Below, piece by piece: positions 15,625 through 23,422 of a stretch of DNA of 64,000 nucleotides. Below the pieces are notes generated by a model, which did no database searches, was not told where the DNA came from, and worked only from the letters and a program-made list of their open reading frames with translations. The translations under genes and the position numbers were made by a program. The first letter of the stretch is position 1. Every line of letters starts with the position of its first letter. This DNA is from Longilinea sp964536805 (GTDB taxonomy: Bacteria; Chloroflexota; Anaerolineae; Anaerolineales; Anaerolineaceae), in the NCBI GenBank assembly GCA_964536805.1, contig CAZHYQ010000010.1, positions 47,132 through 111,131 of the forward strand, read 5' to 3'.

Positions 15625-17322
15625 TTACTCAAGCGATTCTTTGATATCCAATACATTCAGTTGCATTGAGTCGCGGCCGTTGAAACTGTTCATTTCATAG
15701 GTATAGATCACATCAATGTTTGGCGGCAAATGGCCAGCCCAGTGACCCTGCCGGAAAGCAATGGCATTGTAGGTCACGCCGCCGTCCTTTACCGTCAGGC
15801 GTAAATGAGTACCTTCAGATCCGACCGTCTTGGAATTGATTACTTGCAGATTGCGCGAGACAAACACGGCATCCGGGTTGCCCATGCCGGTTGGCTGAAG
15901 TCTCTCAATTTCGTCCAGGTAGCTGGGCCGCATCAATGCCAATGGTATTTCCAGGTCGGCCCGTATGGAGGGCTGCAAATCCTGACCAGCCAATTCGCGT
16001 TGGGCAATTTCGCCCAAACGCTGACGTAAATCATCCAGGCGGTCGTTGCGTACAGTGAACCCGGCCGCAGCGGCATGCCCGCCGTGGCGCACCAACAGAT
16101 CGGTGCATTCATCCAATGCGCGCGTGATGTGAAACTCGCGGATCGAACGGCAGGATGCGCGCGTGAATTCCTCACCCACCTGCCCAACCACGGCGGGACG
16201 GTAATATGTTTCTGTTAATTTGGCAGCCACCAGCCCGACAATGCCTGAGTTGAAACTTTCATCGCATGCAATGAGAATCCGGCTGTCATCGTCAACGCTG
16301 AGTATTTCCTCTGCCCGTGTTTGCATTTCCTGCGTCACGCGTTGGCGATCCTTATTTTGGTCGTCCAATTTTTGCGCCAGATAGCCAGCTTCCAATAAAT
16401 CAGTTGTTACCAACAGTTGGTAAGCCTGCAGGGCGGATTCCAAACGCCCTGCCGCGTTCAAACGCGGACCCAGTTTGAAGCCGATATCGACGGCGCTGAC
16501 CCGTTGTAGGTTGACGCCCGCCGCCTGTGCCAGGGAGAGCAGCCCCTGGCGCTGCGCCAAGTGCATGCATTGCAGCCCCAACCGCACCATCACCCTGTTC
16601 TCGCCGGTCAGCGGTACCACATCCGCCACGGTTCCCAACGCAACCAGATCCAACCAATTCAAAGCGTTCACGCCATCCACCGGCCGGGTTTGCAGCAGCG
16701 CCTGCGCAATTTTATACGCCAGCCCAACTCCCGCCAGGTTTTTGTCGGGATATTGATCGCCGTCGCGTTTCTGGCAAATGACTGCCAGTGCCTGGGGCAG
16801 CTCATTTTGCGGCATGTGGTGATCGCTGATGATCAAATCAATGCCCAATTCGCGGGCACGGTCTGCCTCGCGGGGCGACCGGATGCCGCAATCGACTGTC
16901 AACACCACGCGAAAACCGCGCTCTGCCAGGGTACCGAGGGCTTCATTATTCAGTCCGTAGCCTTCGTCGAAGCGGTTGGGAATATAGGCATCTGCATTGC
17001 CGCCCACAGCCCGCAACACCTCCACCATCAGCGCGGTTGCGGATACGCCGTCAACATCATAATCGCCGTAAACCGCGATCGGCTCGGATCGATCAATTGC
17101 CTGCCATAGCCGCTCGGCAGCCTTGTCCATGTCGGTCAATAGAAATGGGTCAGCCAAAGGAGCGGAGCAGTTTAAATATTGGATGGCTTCTTCAGTTGTC
17201 CGAACGTTTCGGTTGTATAAAATTTGCCGCAGATACGGTTGAAAATCGCGTAGTTGCTGGTCAACCTCCGCCGGAATCGGCTCTGGGATGGACCAGCGCT
17301 TTTCGATTTGTCTTTGCATCAA
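15625..17322 (-). CDS. recJ: Single-stranded-DNA-specific exonuclease RecJ
   Basis: 565 aa, the usual RecJ length. DHH-superfamily motifs: VYGDYDVDGVSATALM (~80-95), LTVDCGI (~142), IISDHHMP (~155-162, the DHH motif), then DHHA1-type GGHAAAAGFTV (~414-424) and a C-terminal OB-like domain ending in the MNSFNG region. It degrades ssDNA 5' to 3' in RecF-pathway recombination and mismatch repair, in the cytosol with Mg/Mn. The start has AGGAAAG about 10 nt upstream; a second Met follows directly, so the exact first residue is uncertain by one. It is convergent with the glycosyltransferase and divergent from tgt. Confidence 0.95.
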   Translation of the reverse strand: MMQRQIEKRWSIPEPIPAEVDQQLRDFQPYLRQILYNRNVRTTEEAIQYLNCSAPLADPFLLTDMDKAAERLWQAIDRSEPIAVYGDYDVDGVSATALMVEVLRAVGGNADAYIPNRFDEGYGLNNEALGTLAERGFRVVLTVDCGIRSPREADRARELGIDLIISDHHMPQNELPQALAVICQKRDGDQYPDKNLAGVGLAYKIAQALLQTRPVDGVNALNWLDLVALGTVADVVPLTGENRVMVRLGLQCMHLAQRQGLLSLAQAAGVNLQRVSAVDIGFKLGPRLNAAGRLESALQAYQLLVTTDLLEAGYLAQKLDDQNKDRQRVTQEMQTRAEEILSVDDDSRILIACDESFNSGIVGLVAAKLTETYYRPAVVGQVGEEFTRASCRSIREFHITRALDECTDLLVRHGGHAAAAGFTVRNDRLDDLRQRLGEIAQRELAGQDLQPSIRADLEIPLALMRPSYLDEIERLQPTGMGNPDAVFVSRNLQVINSKTVGSEGTHLRLTVKDGGVTYNAIAFRQGHWAGHLPPNIDVIYTYEMNSFNGRDSMQLNVLDIKESLE

Positions 17323-17362
17323 GCCATTCTTTCCTGATTAATAATATCCGGCCAACACGGGT

Positions 17363-17392
17363 AGATTACGTGAAAATAGGTTTTGCTGTCAA
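17363..17392 (-). promoter_or_regulatory. Promoter of recJ
   Basis: TTGACA (complement of 17387-17392), 18 bp, TAATCT (complement of 17363-17368). The predicted leader is about 34 nt and contains the ribosome binding site. Confidence 0.5.
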
Positions 17393-17509
17393 AAGTCATC
17401 GCCCAAGTATAAACGCTGCACACCGCTTCAACAAGGTGACGGAAGACCCTGGATGCTTTCGATGGAACGAGTCAAATGGATGGAGTTCCTCAACTGGGTT
17501 ATAATTCCG

Positions 17510-17515
17510 GGCTAG
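17510..17515 (+). promoter_or_regulatory. Possible -10 box of the tgt operon
   Basis: TATAAT, 54 nt upstream of the tgt start. No convincing -35 or TG extension is present, so support is limited to the perfect hexamer in the right place. Confidence 0.35.
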
Positions 17516-17569
17516 GCTGGTAAATCCATGCCTAAATAATCGACAACCAACCACCAGGGAACCCTGATT

Positions 17570-18730
17570 TTGACCGCACCTGAATCCTTTAAATTCGATC
17601 TGCTCGCAACCGATGGCAATGCCCGCGCCGGGCTCTTTCATACCCCGCATGGCGATATTCCGACGCCCATCTTTGCGCCAGTGGGAACGCAGGCCACTGT
17701 CAAAGCCGTCTCGCCAGCCCAACTGGAAGAAATCGGCGCCAGTCTGGTGCTCTCAAATACCTACCACCTGTACCTGCGGCCCGGCGCTGACCTGGTAGCC
17801 GAAATGGGCGGTTTGCACCAGTTTATGCAATGGCCGCATCCCATGTTGACCGACTCGGGCGGGTTTCAAGTTTTCTCGTTGGCCGATACGCGCAAAATTG
17901 ATGACGATGGAGTTACCTTTAAAAGCCATATTGACGGCTCGACCCACCGATTTACACCTGAATCGGCGGTAGCCATTCAGGAAAAACTGGGGGCCGATAT
18001 CATTATGGCGTTCGATGAATGCGCGCCGCCCTACGATCGCGCTTACAACGATCGTGCTCTGGCACGTACGCATGCCTGGGCCGAACGTTGCCTCCGAGCA
18101 AAAACCCGTACCGATCAGGCGTTATTCGGCATCGTGCAAGGCGGCATTTTTCCCGACTTGCGCTTCAAATCGGCTGAATACATCGCTTCGCTTGGTTTCC
18201 CCGGTCATGCCATCGGCGGATTATCGGTGGGTGAAACCAAAGCAGAGATGAACACCACCATCGAAATCGTCAACGCCGTTCTGCCGCAAAACAAACCGCG
18301 CTACCTGATGGGTGTTGGTTCGCCGGAGGATCTGATCAACGGGATTCGCCGCGGAATCGACATTTTCGACTGCGTTTTGCCAACCCGTCTTGCACGCCAT
18401 CAGGCAGCCATGACCTTTAGCGGGCGCATCAACCTGATGAATGCAGCCTATGCGCACGACCAGCATCCAATCGATGAAAATTGCGGCTGTTATACCTGCC
18501 AGCATTTCACCCGCGCTTATCTACGGCACCTGGTCGTGGCCAAGGAAATGCTGTCTGCAACCTTGATTTCCATTCACAACCTGTTTACGCTGCTTGAAAT
18601 CGTTCGGCGGTCGCGCATTGCCATTCAAAACGGCTGCTTTGACCCATTTGCGGACGATTTTCTAGCAAATTATCACCATACGAGTGACAGTTCCACATCC
18701 GATACGTCATCCAATGGAGTTGAACCATGA
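17570..18730 (+). CDS. tgt: tRNA-guanine transglycosylase
   Basis: 386 aa. It exchanges G34 for preQ1 (or queuine) in GUN-anticodon tRNAs, the committed queuosine step. Seen: GTQATVKAVSPAQL, LTDSGGFQVFSL with the general-base Asp (~94-105), MAFDECAPPYDRAY (~147), GGLSVGE (~219), the nucleophile-Asp region FDCVLPTRLARH (~270-281), and the zinc site CGCYTC...H near the C-terminus. The start is TTG, chosen because AGGGA lies 9 nt upstream and the protein begins where the family begins. Its last 4 bp overlap the uppP start (ATGA), so the two are coupled. No other queuosine genes are in the window. Confidence 0.95.
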   Translation: MTAPESFKFDLLATDGNARAGLFHTPHGDIPTPIFAPVGTQATVKAVSPAQLEEIGASLVLSNTYHLYLRPGADLVAEMGGLHQFMQWPHPMLTDSGGFQVFSLADTRKIDDDGVTFKSHIDGSTHRFTPESAVAIQEKLGADIIMAFDECAPPYDRAYNDRALARTHAWAERCLRAKTRTDQALFGIVQGGIFPDLRFKSAEYIASLGFPGHAIGGLSVGETKAEMNTTIEIVNAVLPQNKPRYLMGVGSPEDLINGIRRGIDIFDCVLPTRLARHQAAMTFSGRINLMNAAYAHDQHPIDENCGCYTCQHFTRAYLRHLVVAKEMLSATLISIHNLFTLLEIVRRSRIAIQNGCFDPFADDFLANYHHTSDSSTSDTSSNGVEP

Positions 18731-19551
18731 GCATCCTGCAAGGATTAATTCTCGGCATCGTGCAAGGACTGACTGAATTTCTGCCCATTTCCAGTTCAGC
18801 CCACCTGGTATTGGTGCCTTATTTCCTTGGATGGGATAAAACCATTCCCAGCGAGCAAATTTTTCCTTTTGGCGTTTTGGTCCAGCTGGGCACCCTTCTG
18901 GCAGTGATCGTTTATTTCTGGAAAGACCTGGTGACTATTCTTAAAGCCTGGTTTTCGGGTCTCATTCAACGCCGGCCATTTGAAAGCGCTGATGCCCGCC
19001 TGGGCTGGTACATCATTTTGGCCACCATCCCGGCTGGCATTTTCGGCCTGCTGATTAAAAAACAGGTGGAGGCTGCCTTCAATAGCCCGGCAGCCACTGG
19101 CCTATTTTTGCTTGTAACGGCTGCATTCCTGGTTGTGGCTGAAATCTTTGGTAAAGGGCTACGCACCCTGACCCACATTAGCTGGCTGGATGCGCTCGTG
19201 ATGGGTCTGTTTCAGGCAGTTGCCATCTTCCCCGGCGTGTCGCGCTCGGGCTCCACAATTACCGGCGGCATGCTGCGCGGCCTTGACCGGCCCTCTTCGG
19301 CGCGTTTTTCCTTTATCATGTCAATACCCATCATGCTGGCAGCTGGCCTGCTCAGTATCGGGGATCTTAATGGACTGGCTTCACTGAAAACCTTCCTGCC
19401 CAGCCTGTTAGCCGGGTTCATCGCAGCGGCCATCTTTGGCTTTTTTTCGATCAGGTGGCTGCTAAATTTCCTCCGTACCCGTCCGCTGGTCGGCTTTGCC
19501 ATTTATTGCACGGTGCTTGGTTTGATTACTTTGATTGTGAGTTATGCCTAA
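18727..19551 (+). CDS. uppP: Undecaprenyl-diphosphatase (BacA/UppP type)
   Basis: 274 aa integral membrane protein with about 7-8 hydrophobic segments. Signature motifs: GIVQGLTEFLPISSSAHLVL (~9-28; catalytic Glu and His) and FPGVSRSGSTITGG (~168-181). It dephosphorylates undecaprenyl pyrophosphate to recycle the lipid carrier of peptidoglycan and other envelope polymers and confers bacitracin resistance. It overlaps tgt by 4 bp and the next lipoprotein gene by 8 bp, forming a tight three-gene operon. Confidence 0.95.
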   Translation: MSILQGLILGIVQGLTEFLPISSSAHLVLVPYFLGWDKTIPSEQIFPFGVLVQLGTLLAVIVYFWKDLVTILKAWFSGLIQRRPFESADARLGWYIILATIPAGIFGLLIKKQVEAAFNSPAATGLFLLVTAAFLVVAEIFGKGLRTLTHISWLDALVMGLFQAVAIFPGVSRSGSTITGGMLRGLDRPSSARFSFIMSIPIMLAAGLLSIGDLNGLASLKTFLPSLLAGFIAAAIFGFFSIRWLLNFLRTRPLVGFAIYCTVLGLITLIVSYA

Positions 19552-20212
19552 AACGGTCATAATCGCCCTCATCCTGCTGCTGGCCGCCTGCCAGCCACTT
19601 CCAGTATCTGAAACAAGGACCCCGGCGGAACCACTGAAAATTGCCGTCTCGGACAGCTTATCCTGGATGGGACCGGATTTTGCCAGCTGCGCTGCCGAGG
19701 TTGGGGTTGCTGTGCAAATGGTGGAGGAAGCCTCCGCCAGCGACGAACTCATCCAATTACGTCTGGGTGCGCCTGATAGCGACGGTTACACAGCGGTGTT
19801 GGGTCAAGATCAGTTAGCCGTCATTGTCCATCCGGACAACCCTGAAAAAGAAATATCGCTGGAATCATTGCAAAGGATTTTTACTGGCAAGCAGAAGAAT
19901 TGGGCGGATCAAACTGAGATCCAACTCTGGTCGCTGCCCCAATCCAGCGACGTTGCTGCCGCCCTCCTGGTCGCAGGAATCAGCATTGATAATGCAGGGC
20001 TGGCCCCAACAGCACAGGACATGTTGAATGCCGTGGCTCACAATTCAAACGCCATTGGTTTTCTCCCGACACATTGGGTTGACGACAGTGTGCGTGTTTT
20101 ACAAATAAAGGGTCTTGACCTATCCCTTCCCATCCTGGCGACCAGCCGAGTAGAGCCGCAAGGAACTGCCCGTTCCTGGTTGGTTTGTTTGCAGGGGAAA
20201 ATTAGTCAATAA
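19544..20212 (+). CDS. PstS-like substrate-binding lipoprotein
   Basis: 222 aa. The N-terminus is a lipoprotein signal with lipobox LLAAC (Cys ~16). The rest resembles a PBP-like domain of the phosphate-binding (PstS) type: VIVHPDNP, SLESLQRIFTGKQKNWAD (a strong PstS-family landmark) and a late NAIGFLPTHW. It is shorter than PstS (~300 aa), mainly in the N-terminal lobe. It probably binds an anion or small ligand outside the membrane. No Pst permease or ATPase genes are nearby, so a stand-alone sensor or scavenging role is possible. It overlaps uppP by 8 bp. Confidence 0.75.
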   Translation: MPKTVIIALILLLAACQPLPVSETRTPAEPLKIAVSDSLSWMGPDFASCAAEVGVAVQMVEEASASDELIQLRLGAPDSDGYTAVLGQDQLAVIVHPDNPEKEISLESLQRIFTGKQKNWADQTEIQLWSLPQSSDVAAALLVAGISIDNAGLAPTAQDMLNAVAHNSNAIGFLPTHWVDDSVRVLQIKGLDLSLPILATSRVEPQGTARSWLVCLQGKISQ

Positions 20213-20282
20213 GCCGATCTTATGGCTATTATTGTGATGGCACAACAGTTTTTCTTATCGTTGATGGAACACGGAGGTCAGT

Positions 20283-20477
20283 ATGCCGGTGACACTGATT
20301 CTGCGAAAAAAAGAATACACGGTTGAAGGAACCATTTCAGTCAAAGATGCGCTCAAGCAGCTCGGTTTGAGTCCTGAATCTCATTTGGTGGTACTAAATG
20401 GCAGGCTGCTAAACGAGAATGACGTGCTGCGCAATGGCGAAGTTGCCAAGCTGGTGGCCGTCATATCGGGAGGTTAG
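20283..20477 (+). CDS. ttuB: Ubiquitin-like sulfur carrier, TtuB/ThiS/MoaD type
   Basis: 64 aa, beta-grasp. It ends in the Gly-Gly tail (VISGG) needed for C-terminal thiocarboxylation. The core has VSVKDALKQLGL-like and VVLNGRLLNENDVLRNGE segments typical of ThiS/TtuB. It starts with ATG preceded by GGAGG, and its stop is 4 nt before the TtuA-type gene. In Thermus, TtuB-COSH donates sulfur to TtuA for 2-thiolation of T54 in tRNA. The symbol rests on that neighbour; ThiS or MoaD roles are not excluded, although no thiamine or molybdopterin genes are here. Confidence 0.82.
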   Translation: MPVTLILRKKEYTVEGTISVKDALKQLGLSPESHLVVLNGRLLNENDVLRNGEVAKLVAVISGG

Positions 20478-20481
20478 GCAA

Positions 20482-21423
20482 ATGAGCAACTATGTTTGCA
20501 GCAAATGCCGCCAGCCGGCTGTTTTTCGCATGCGCCACCACCGCCTGGCATTTTGCCAGTCGCATTACCTGGATTGGTTCATCGAACAAACTGCCCGCGT
20601 AATCGAAAAATACCACATGTTCGCGCCAGAAGAGCGCATCTTGCTGGCAGTTTCCGGCGGGAAAGACTCGTTGGCATTATGGGATGTGCTCTGGCGGCTG
20701 GGTTATGCTGTGGACGGCCTTTACATTAATTTGGGCATTGAAAGCAGTGAAGAGCAGTATTCAAACGAGTCCGAGAAGTATGCCAGCACCTTCGCGCGGC
20801 AGAACAATCTCGAATTACGCGTAGTGAATGTCCAACAGAGCTATGGACAAACAATCCCCCAGTTTACATCGCACAGCCAGCGCGGACGGGTGAAACCATG
20901 CGGCATGTGCGGGCTGGTCAAACGGCATATCATGAACCAGGTCGCGCGCGATTTCGGATACGATGTATTAACGACAGCCCACAATCTGGATGACGAGGTT
21001 GCTGTCTTGATGGGCAATATGATCACCTGGCAGGTCGATTTACTGCAGCGCCAATCGCCCATCTTGCCAGCCGAGGATGGGTTTGTCCGCAAAGCCAAGC
21101 CGTTTTGCCGTTTTTACGAACGCGAAACCGCAGCCTACAGCCTGTTGCACGGCATCGAATACGAAGAAGAGGAATGTCCTTATTCAACAGGCAGCAAACA
21201 GCTTGTTTACAAAGATATTCTCAACAAACTCGAAGAAACCACTCCCGGCATCAAGATGAATTACTATGCCAGCTTCCTGAACGCACGGGCGGATGAGTTT
21301 TTTGTGTCCGCTGAAAAACCTGCTCGACAATCAGATCAAGAACTTCATCCGTGTCCCGTTTGCGGACAGCCCACCTCCTCAAAGGGCGCCTGTGCTTTTT
21401 GCCGCCTGGTTAATCCAGGCTAA
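20482..21423 (+). CDS. ttuA: TtuA-type tRNA-5-methyluridine(54) 2-sulfurtransferase
   Basis: 313 aa from the ATG at 20482, which has GGGAGG upstream; an earlier in-frame start would overlap ttuB and is rejected. N-terminal zinc site C6-x2-C9...C25-x2-H28; PP-loop AVSGGKDSLALWD (~56-68); Fe-S ligands CGMC (~136-139) and CPYSTG (~226); C-terminal zinc site CPVC...CAFC (~293-309). This five-part layout is that of TtuA/TtcA group II. It adenylates the base and inserts sulfur to make s2T54, which stabilises the tRNA T-loop in thermophiles. It works with TtuB encoded just upstream. Confidence 0.88.
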   Translation: MSNYVCSKCRQPAVFRMRHHRLAFCQSHYLDWFIEQTARVIEKYHMFAPEERILLAVSGGKDSLALWDVLWRLGYAVDGLYINLGIESSEEQYSNESEKYASTFARQNNLELRVVNVQQSYGQTIPQFTSHSQRGRVKPCGMCGLVKRHIMNQVARDFGYDVLTTAHNLDDEVAVLMGNMITWQVDLLQRQSPILPAEDGFVRKAKPFCRFYERETAAYSLLHGIEYEEEECPYSTGSKQLVYKDILNKLEETTPGIKMNYYASFLNARADEFFVSAEKPARQSDQELHPCPVCGQPTSSKGACAFCRLVNPG

Positions 21424-21445
21424 GGTTCACTGCTGATTAAACAAT

Positions 21446-21475
21446 ATAGACCAGGCGGGATGCCGCCTGGTCTAT
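21446..21475 (+). terminator. Perfect 13-bp hairpin between convergent ttuA and glnA
   Basis: Arms 21446-21458 and 21463-21475 are fully complementary with a GATG loop. Neither strand has a clear T run after the stem, so it may be a terminator working without a U-tract or an mRNA 3'-end stabiliser for both genes. Confidence 0.5.
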
Positions 21476-21516
21476 TCGTAGATTACTTGACCAAAGAATA
21501 CCCTTGGGAGAACAAA

Positions 21517-22857
21517 TTACACTGATTCGAGATAGCGTTCCACTTCCCAATCGCTCACATTCGTGCGGTATTCTTCCCACTCGGCCATTTTTGCACGCCG
21601 GAAGGCATCGTAGACCGAACTTCCCAAGGCATCCTTAATCACTTCATCCTTGTCGACCTCGCTTAATGCTTCCAACAAGGAACCCGGCAGCGATTTAATC
21701 TTCAGCCTGCGCCGTTCAGCCTCGTCCAGGTCGTAGACATTGACATTGGTCAGCGGTTTGGAGACTTCAAGTCCTTTGTCAATCCCATCCAACCCGGCAG
21801 CCAGGATGGCAGCAAAAGCCAGGTAAGGGTTGCAAGAGGGATCGGGGCAGCGCAGTTCAATGCGCGTGGCTTTATCTTCGCCGGCATTGTGGCGTGGAAT
21901 GCGGATGAGGGCCGAGCGGTTGACCTGCGCCCAGCCGATATAGACCGGTGCTTCATAGCCCGGCACCAACCGTTTGTACGAATTGACCGATGGGGCAATG
22001 ACGCCGGAAAAACCGCGGGCATGCGCCAGTTGGCCGGCGATAAATCCGTAGGCCAGTTTGGAAAGGTTAAATTCGTCATCCGGATCAAAGAACAGATTCT
22101 TGCCTGTCTTCAAGTCGAACAGCGACTGGTGGCAGTGCATGCCGGATCCATTGATGCCAAAAATGGGTTTCGGCATGAAGGAAGCAATCAAATCATGCTG
22201 TGCGGCAATGGCTTTAACCGTATATTTCAACGTCAATACATTGTCGGCCGTCTTGAGCGCGTCGGCAAAACGGAAATCAATTTCATGCTGGCCCAGGGCA
22301 ACTTCGTGGTGACCAACCTCAACATCCAGCCCCATGCCGATCAGGGCGGACATCAAATCGGTGCGCACGCGCACGGCTTCATCCTGGGCTGAAAAATCGA
22401 AGTATCCGCCGATATCGTGCGGAACAGGGTGAATATTCGTTCCGCCGTTGCGCCGGAAAAGGAAAAATTCTGGTTCTGGACCAACATTGAATACCCACCC
22501 GCGTGCCTTGACCTTTTCAACCATGCGCCGCAAAACGCCGCGCGGGTCACCTTCGAAGGGGCGACCGTCCGGGTGGTAGATGTCACAGAAGATGCGCGCC
22601 CGCTTGTTATCCGCCGGCGACCAGGGCAGAACCGCGTAGGTATTCGGATCCAGGTTCAGGTGCATATCACTTTCCTGGATACGGGCGAAGCCCTCCACCG
22701 AAGAACCGTCAAACCACATTCCTTCATCCAAAGCTTGCGCCAACCGGCCAACAGGCGCATCCACGCTCTTAACCGTTCCGGTTACATCGGTGAACTGATA
22801 GGAAACGAACTTGATGCCATCTTCTTTTACCCGGCTGAGAACTTCCTTCTTGTCCAT
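21517..22857 (-). CDS. glnA: Glutamine synthetase, type I
   Basis: 446 aa, the length of the Bacillus-like GSI-alpha form. Landmarks: WFDGSSVEGFARIQESDM (~49-66), NVGPEPEFFLFR (~128, metal-binding Glu), GHHEVALGQHEIDF (~192-205), NGSGMHCHQSL (~245) and NRSALIRIPR (~318). It makes glutamine from glutamate, ammonia and ATP in the cytosol as a dodecamer. The adenylylation Tyr segment of the GSI-beta type is not evident (NVYDLDEAERRRL instead), so control is more likely by feedback or RNA. GGAGG is 6 nt upstream of the ATG, and a strong terminator lies directly upstream at 22884-22907 at the end of a structured leader. Confidence 0.96.
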   Translation of the reverse strand: MDKKEVLSRVKEDGIKFVSYQFTDVTGTVKSVDAPVGRLAQALDEGMWFDGSSVEGFARIQESDMHLNLDPNTYAVLPWSPADNKRARIFCDIYHPDGRPFEGDPRGVLRRMVEKVKARGWVFNVGPEPEFFLFRRNGGTNIHPVPHDIGGYFDFSAQDEAVRVRTDLMSALIGMGLDVEVGHHEVALGQHEIDFRFADALKTADNVLTLKYTVKAIAAQHDLIASFMPKPIFGINGSGMHCHQSLFDLKTGKNLFFDPDDEFNLSKLAYGFIAGQLAHARGFSGVIAPSVNSYKRLVPGYEAPVYIGWAQVNRSALIRIPRHNAGEDKATRIELRCPDPSCNPYLAFAAILAAGLDGIDKGLEVSKPLTNVNVYDLDEAERRRLKIKSLPGSLLEALSEVDKDEVIKDALGSSVYDAFRRAKMAEWEEYRTNVSDWEVERYLESV

Positions 22858-22883
22858 TTGATCCTCCTTGGATTTTTAATAAC

Positions 22884-22907
22884 AAAAAAGGCATGCACGG
22901 GCATGCC
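22884..22907 (-). terminator. Intrinsic terminator directly upstream of the glnA ribosome binding site
   Basis: On the minus strand GGCATGC-CCGT-GCATGCC (complement of 22890-22907) is followed by TTTTTT. It sits only ~15 nt before the glnA ribosome binding site and downstream of the glnA promoter, the geometry of transcription attenuation. Confidence 0.8.
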
Positions 22908-23237
22908 CCTGGTTGTACAAAATTAAGGACTGCCCTTCCAAAATAAATTTACAGTCGGCCAAACATATGACGGACTGATCACTGCACCGATATTGGCCCG
23001 GCAGTCACCTGCCGGTTTTTCCTATGGCGCTTTTTCGGAAGGGAGAAAGAAGCCCGTGATCAGGCTTCAGAGGCATCCGCTGATCTTTCGATTTTCCCCT
23101 GGCTTGCCAGGGTTAGCGCTCTCTTCGCAGAGAGGAACCTCCACCTCGTAATCTCGTCATCGTAACGAGACTCAGTCGCTATCTCTCCAATATTCAGTTG
23201 TCAATTGGCTTGCCTGTTGCGTTTCAAGCCTCAATCA
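22884..23237 (-). ncRNA. Highly structured glnA leader, candidate riboswitch or sRNA
   Basis: This 565-bp gene-free stretch (22858-23422) holds a ~350-nt minus-strand leader. Paired elements in 5'-3' order of the RNA (plus coordinates): helix 23177-23181/23114-23118 (TAGCG with CGCTA) closing a junction that contains hairpin 23165-23170/23152-23157 and hairpin 23129-23134/23119-23124 with a GCGA tetraloop; then hairpin 23107-23112/23097-23102; a possible H-type pseudoknot, 23080-23085/23058-23063 interleaved with 23063-23068/23049-23054; hairpin 23009-23015/22998-23004 with a GTGA tetraloop; finally the terminator. No ORF of note is present. I compared it by eye with T-box, M-box, lysine, SAM, cobalamin, c-di-AMP and the cyanobacterial glnA motif and could not match any. 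It is either an attenuating leader or a separately terminated small RNA. Confidence 0.6.
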
Positions 23238-23243
23238 GGTGTT

Positions 23244-23273
23244 AGTTTAGCATCCTCAAAGCGCGCTTGTCAA
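23244..23273 (-). promoter_or_regulatory. Promoter of the glnA leader
   Basis: TTGACA (complement of 23268-23273), 18 bp, TAAACT (complement of 23244-23249). The predicted start is near 23237. The same TAAACT -10 is used by mtnA. Confidence 0.6.
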
Positions 23274-23314
23274 GAGGCAATTTCAAATAGCTTTAAACCA
23301 AAACAGGGAACTAC

Positions 23315-23342
23315 TTGACGAATTGAACAAATGTACTAAAAT
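23315..23342 (+). promoter_or_regulatory. Promoter of recA
   Basis: TTGACG (23315-23320), 16 bp, TAAAAT (23337-23342). A second -10-like TATAAT lies at 23385-23390 without a clear -35. A candidate LexA site fills the spacer of the first promoter. Confidence 0.6.
23325..23336 (+). promoter_or_regulatory. Candidate LexA (SOS) operator
   Basis: GAACAAATGTAC matches the Gram-positive-type SOS box GAAC-n4-GTTC at 7 of 8 fixed positions. It lies exactly between the -35 and -10 of the recA promoter, where repressor binding would block polymerase. The lexA gene is not in this window. Confidence 0.5.
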
Positions 23343-23422
23343 AGTAAGACATAGAACTCATGGCAATACCAAATGAAACCAAGATATAATTTGTAAATAA
23401 TCCCATTGAGGAGAGAATATTC

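Noticed and set aside
22417..22926. 169-aa plus-strand ORF over the glnA start and leader
   Set aside because: It is the complement of glnA coding sequence and of the structured leader; no ribosome binding site or motif.
22998..23020. Plus-strand terminator at CCGGCAG-TCAC-CTGCCGG-TTTTT
   Set aside because: It looks like a terminator on plus, but no plus-strand gene ends there; it is explained as a hairpin of the minus-strand glnA leader.
22884..23237. Assigning the glnA leader to T-box, M-box or another known riboswitch
   Set aside because: Short stretches look alike (for example GGTGGAGGTTCC), but the conserved cores are not present in order. Without a covariance search no name is justified.
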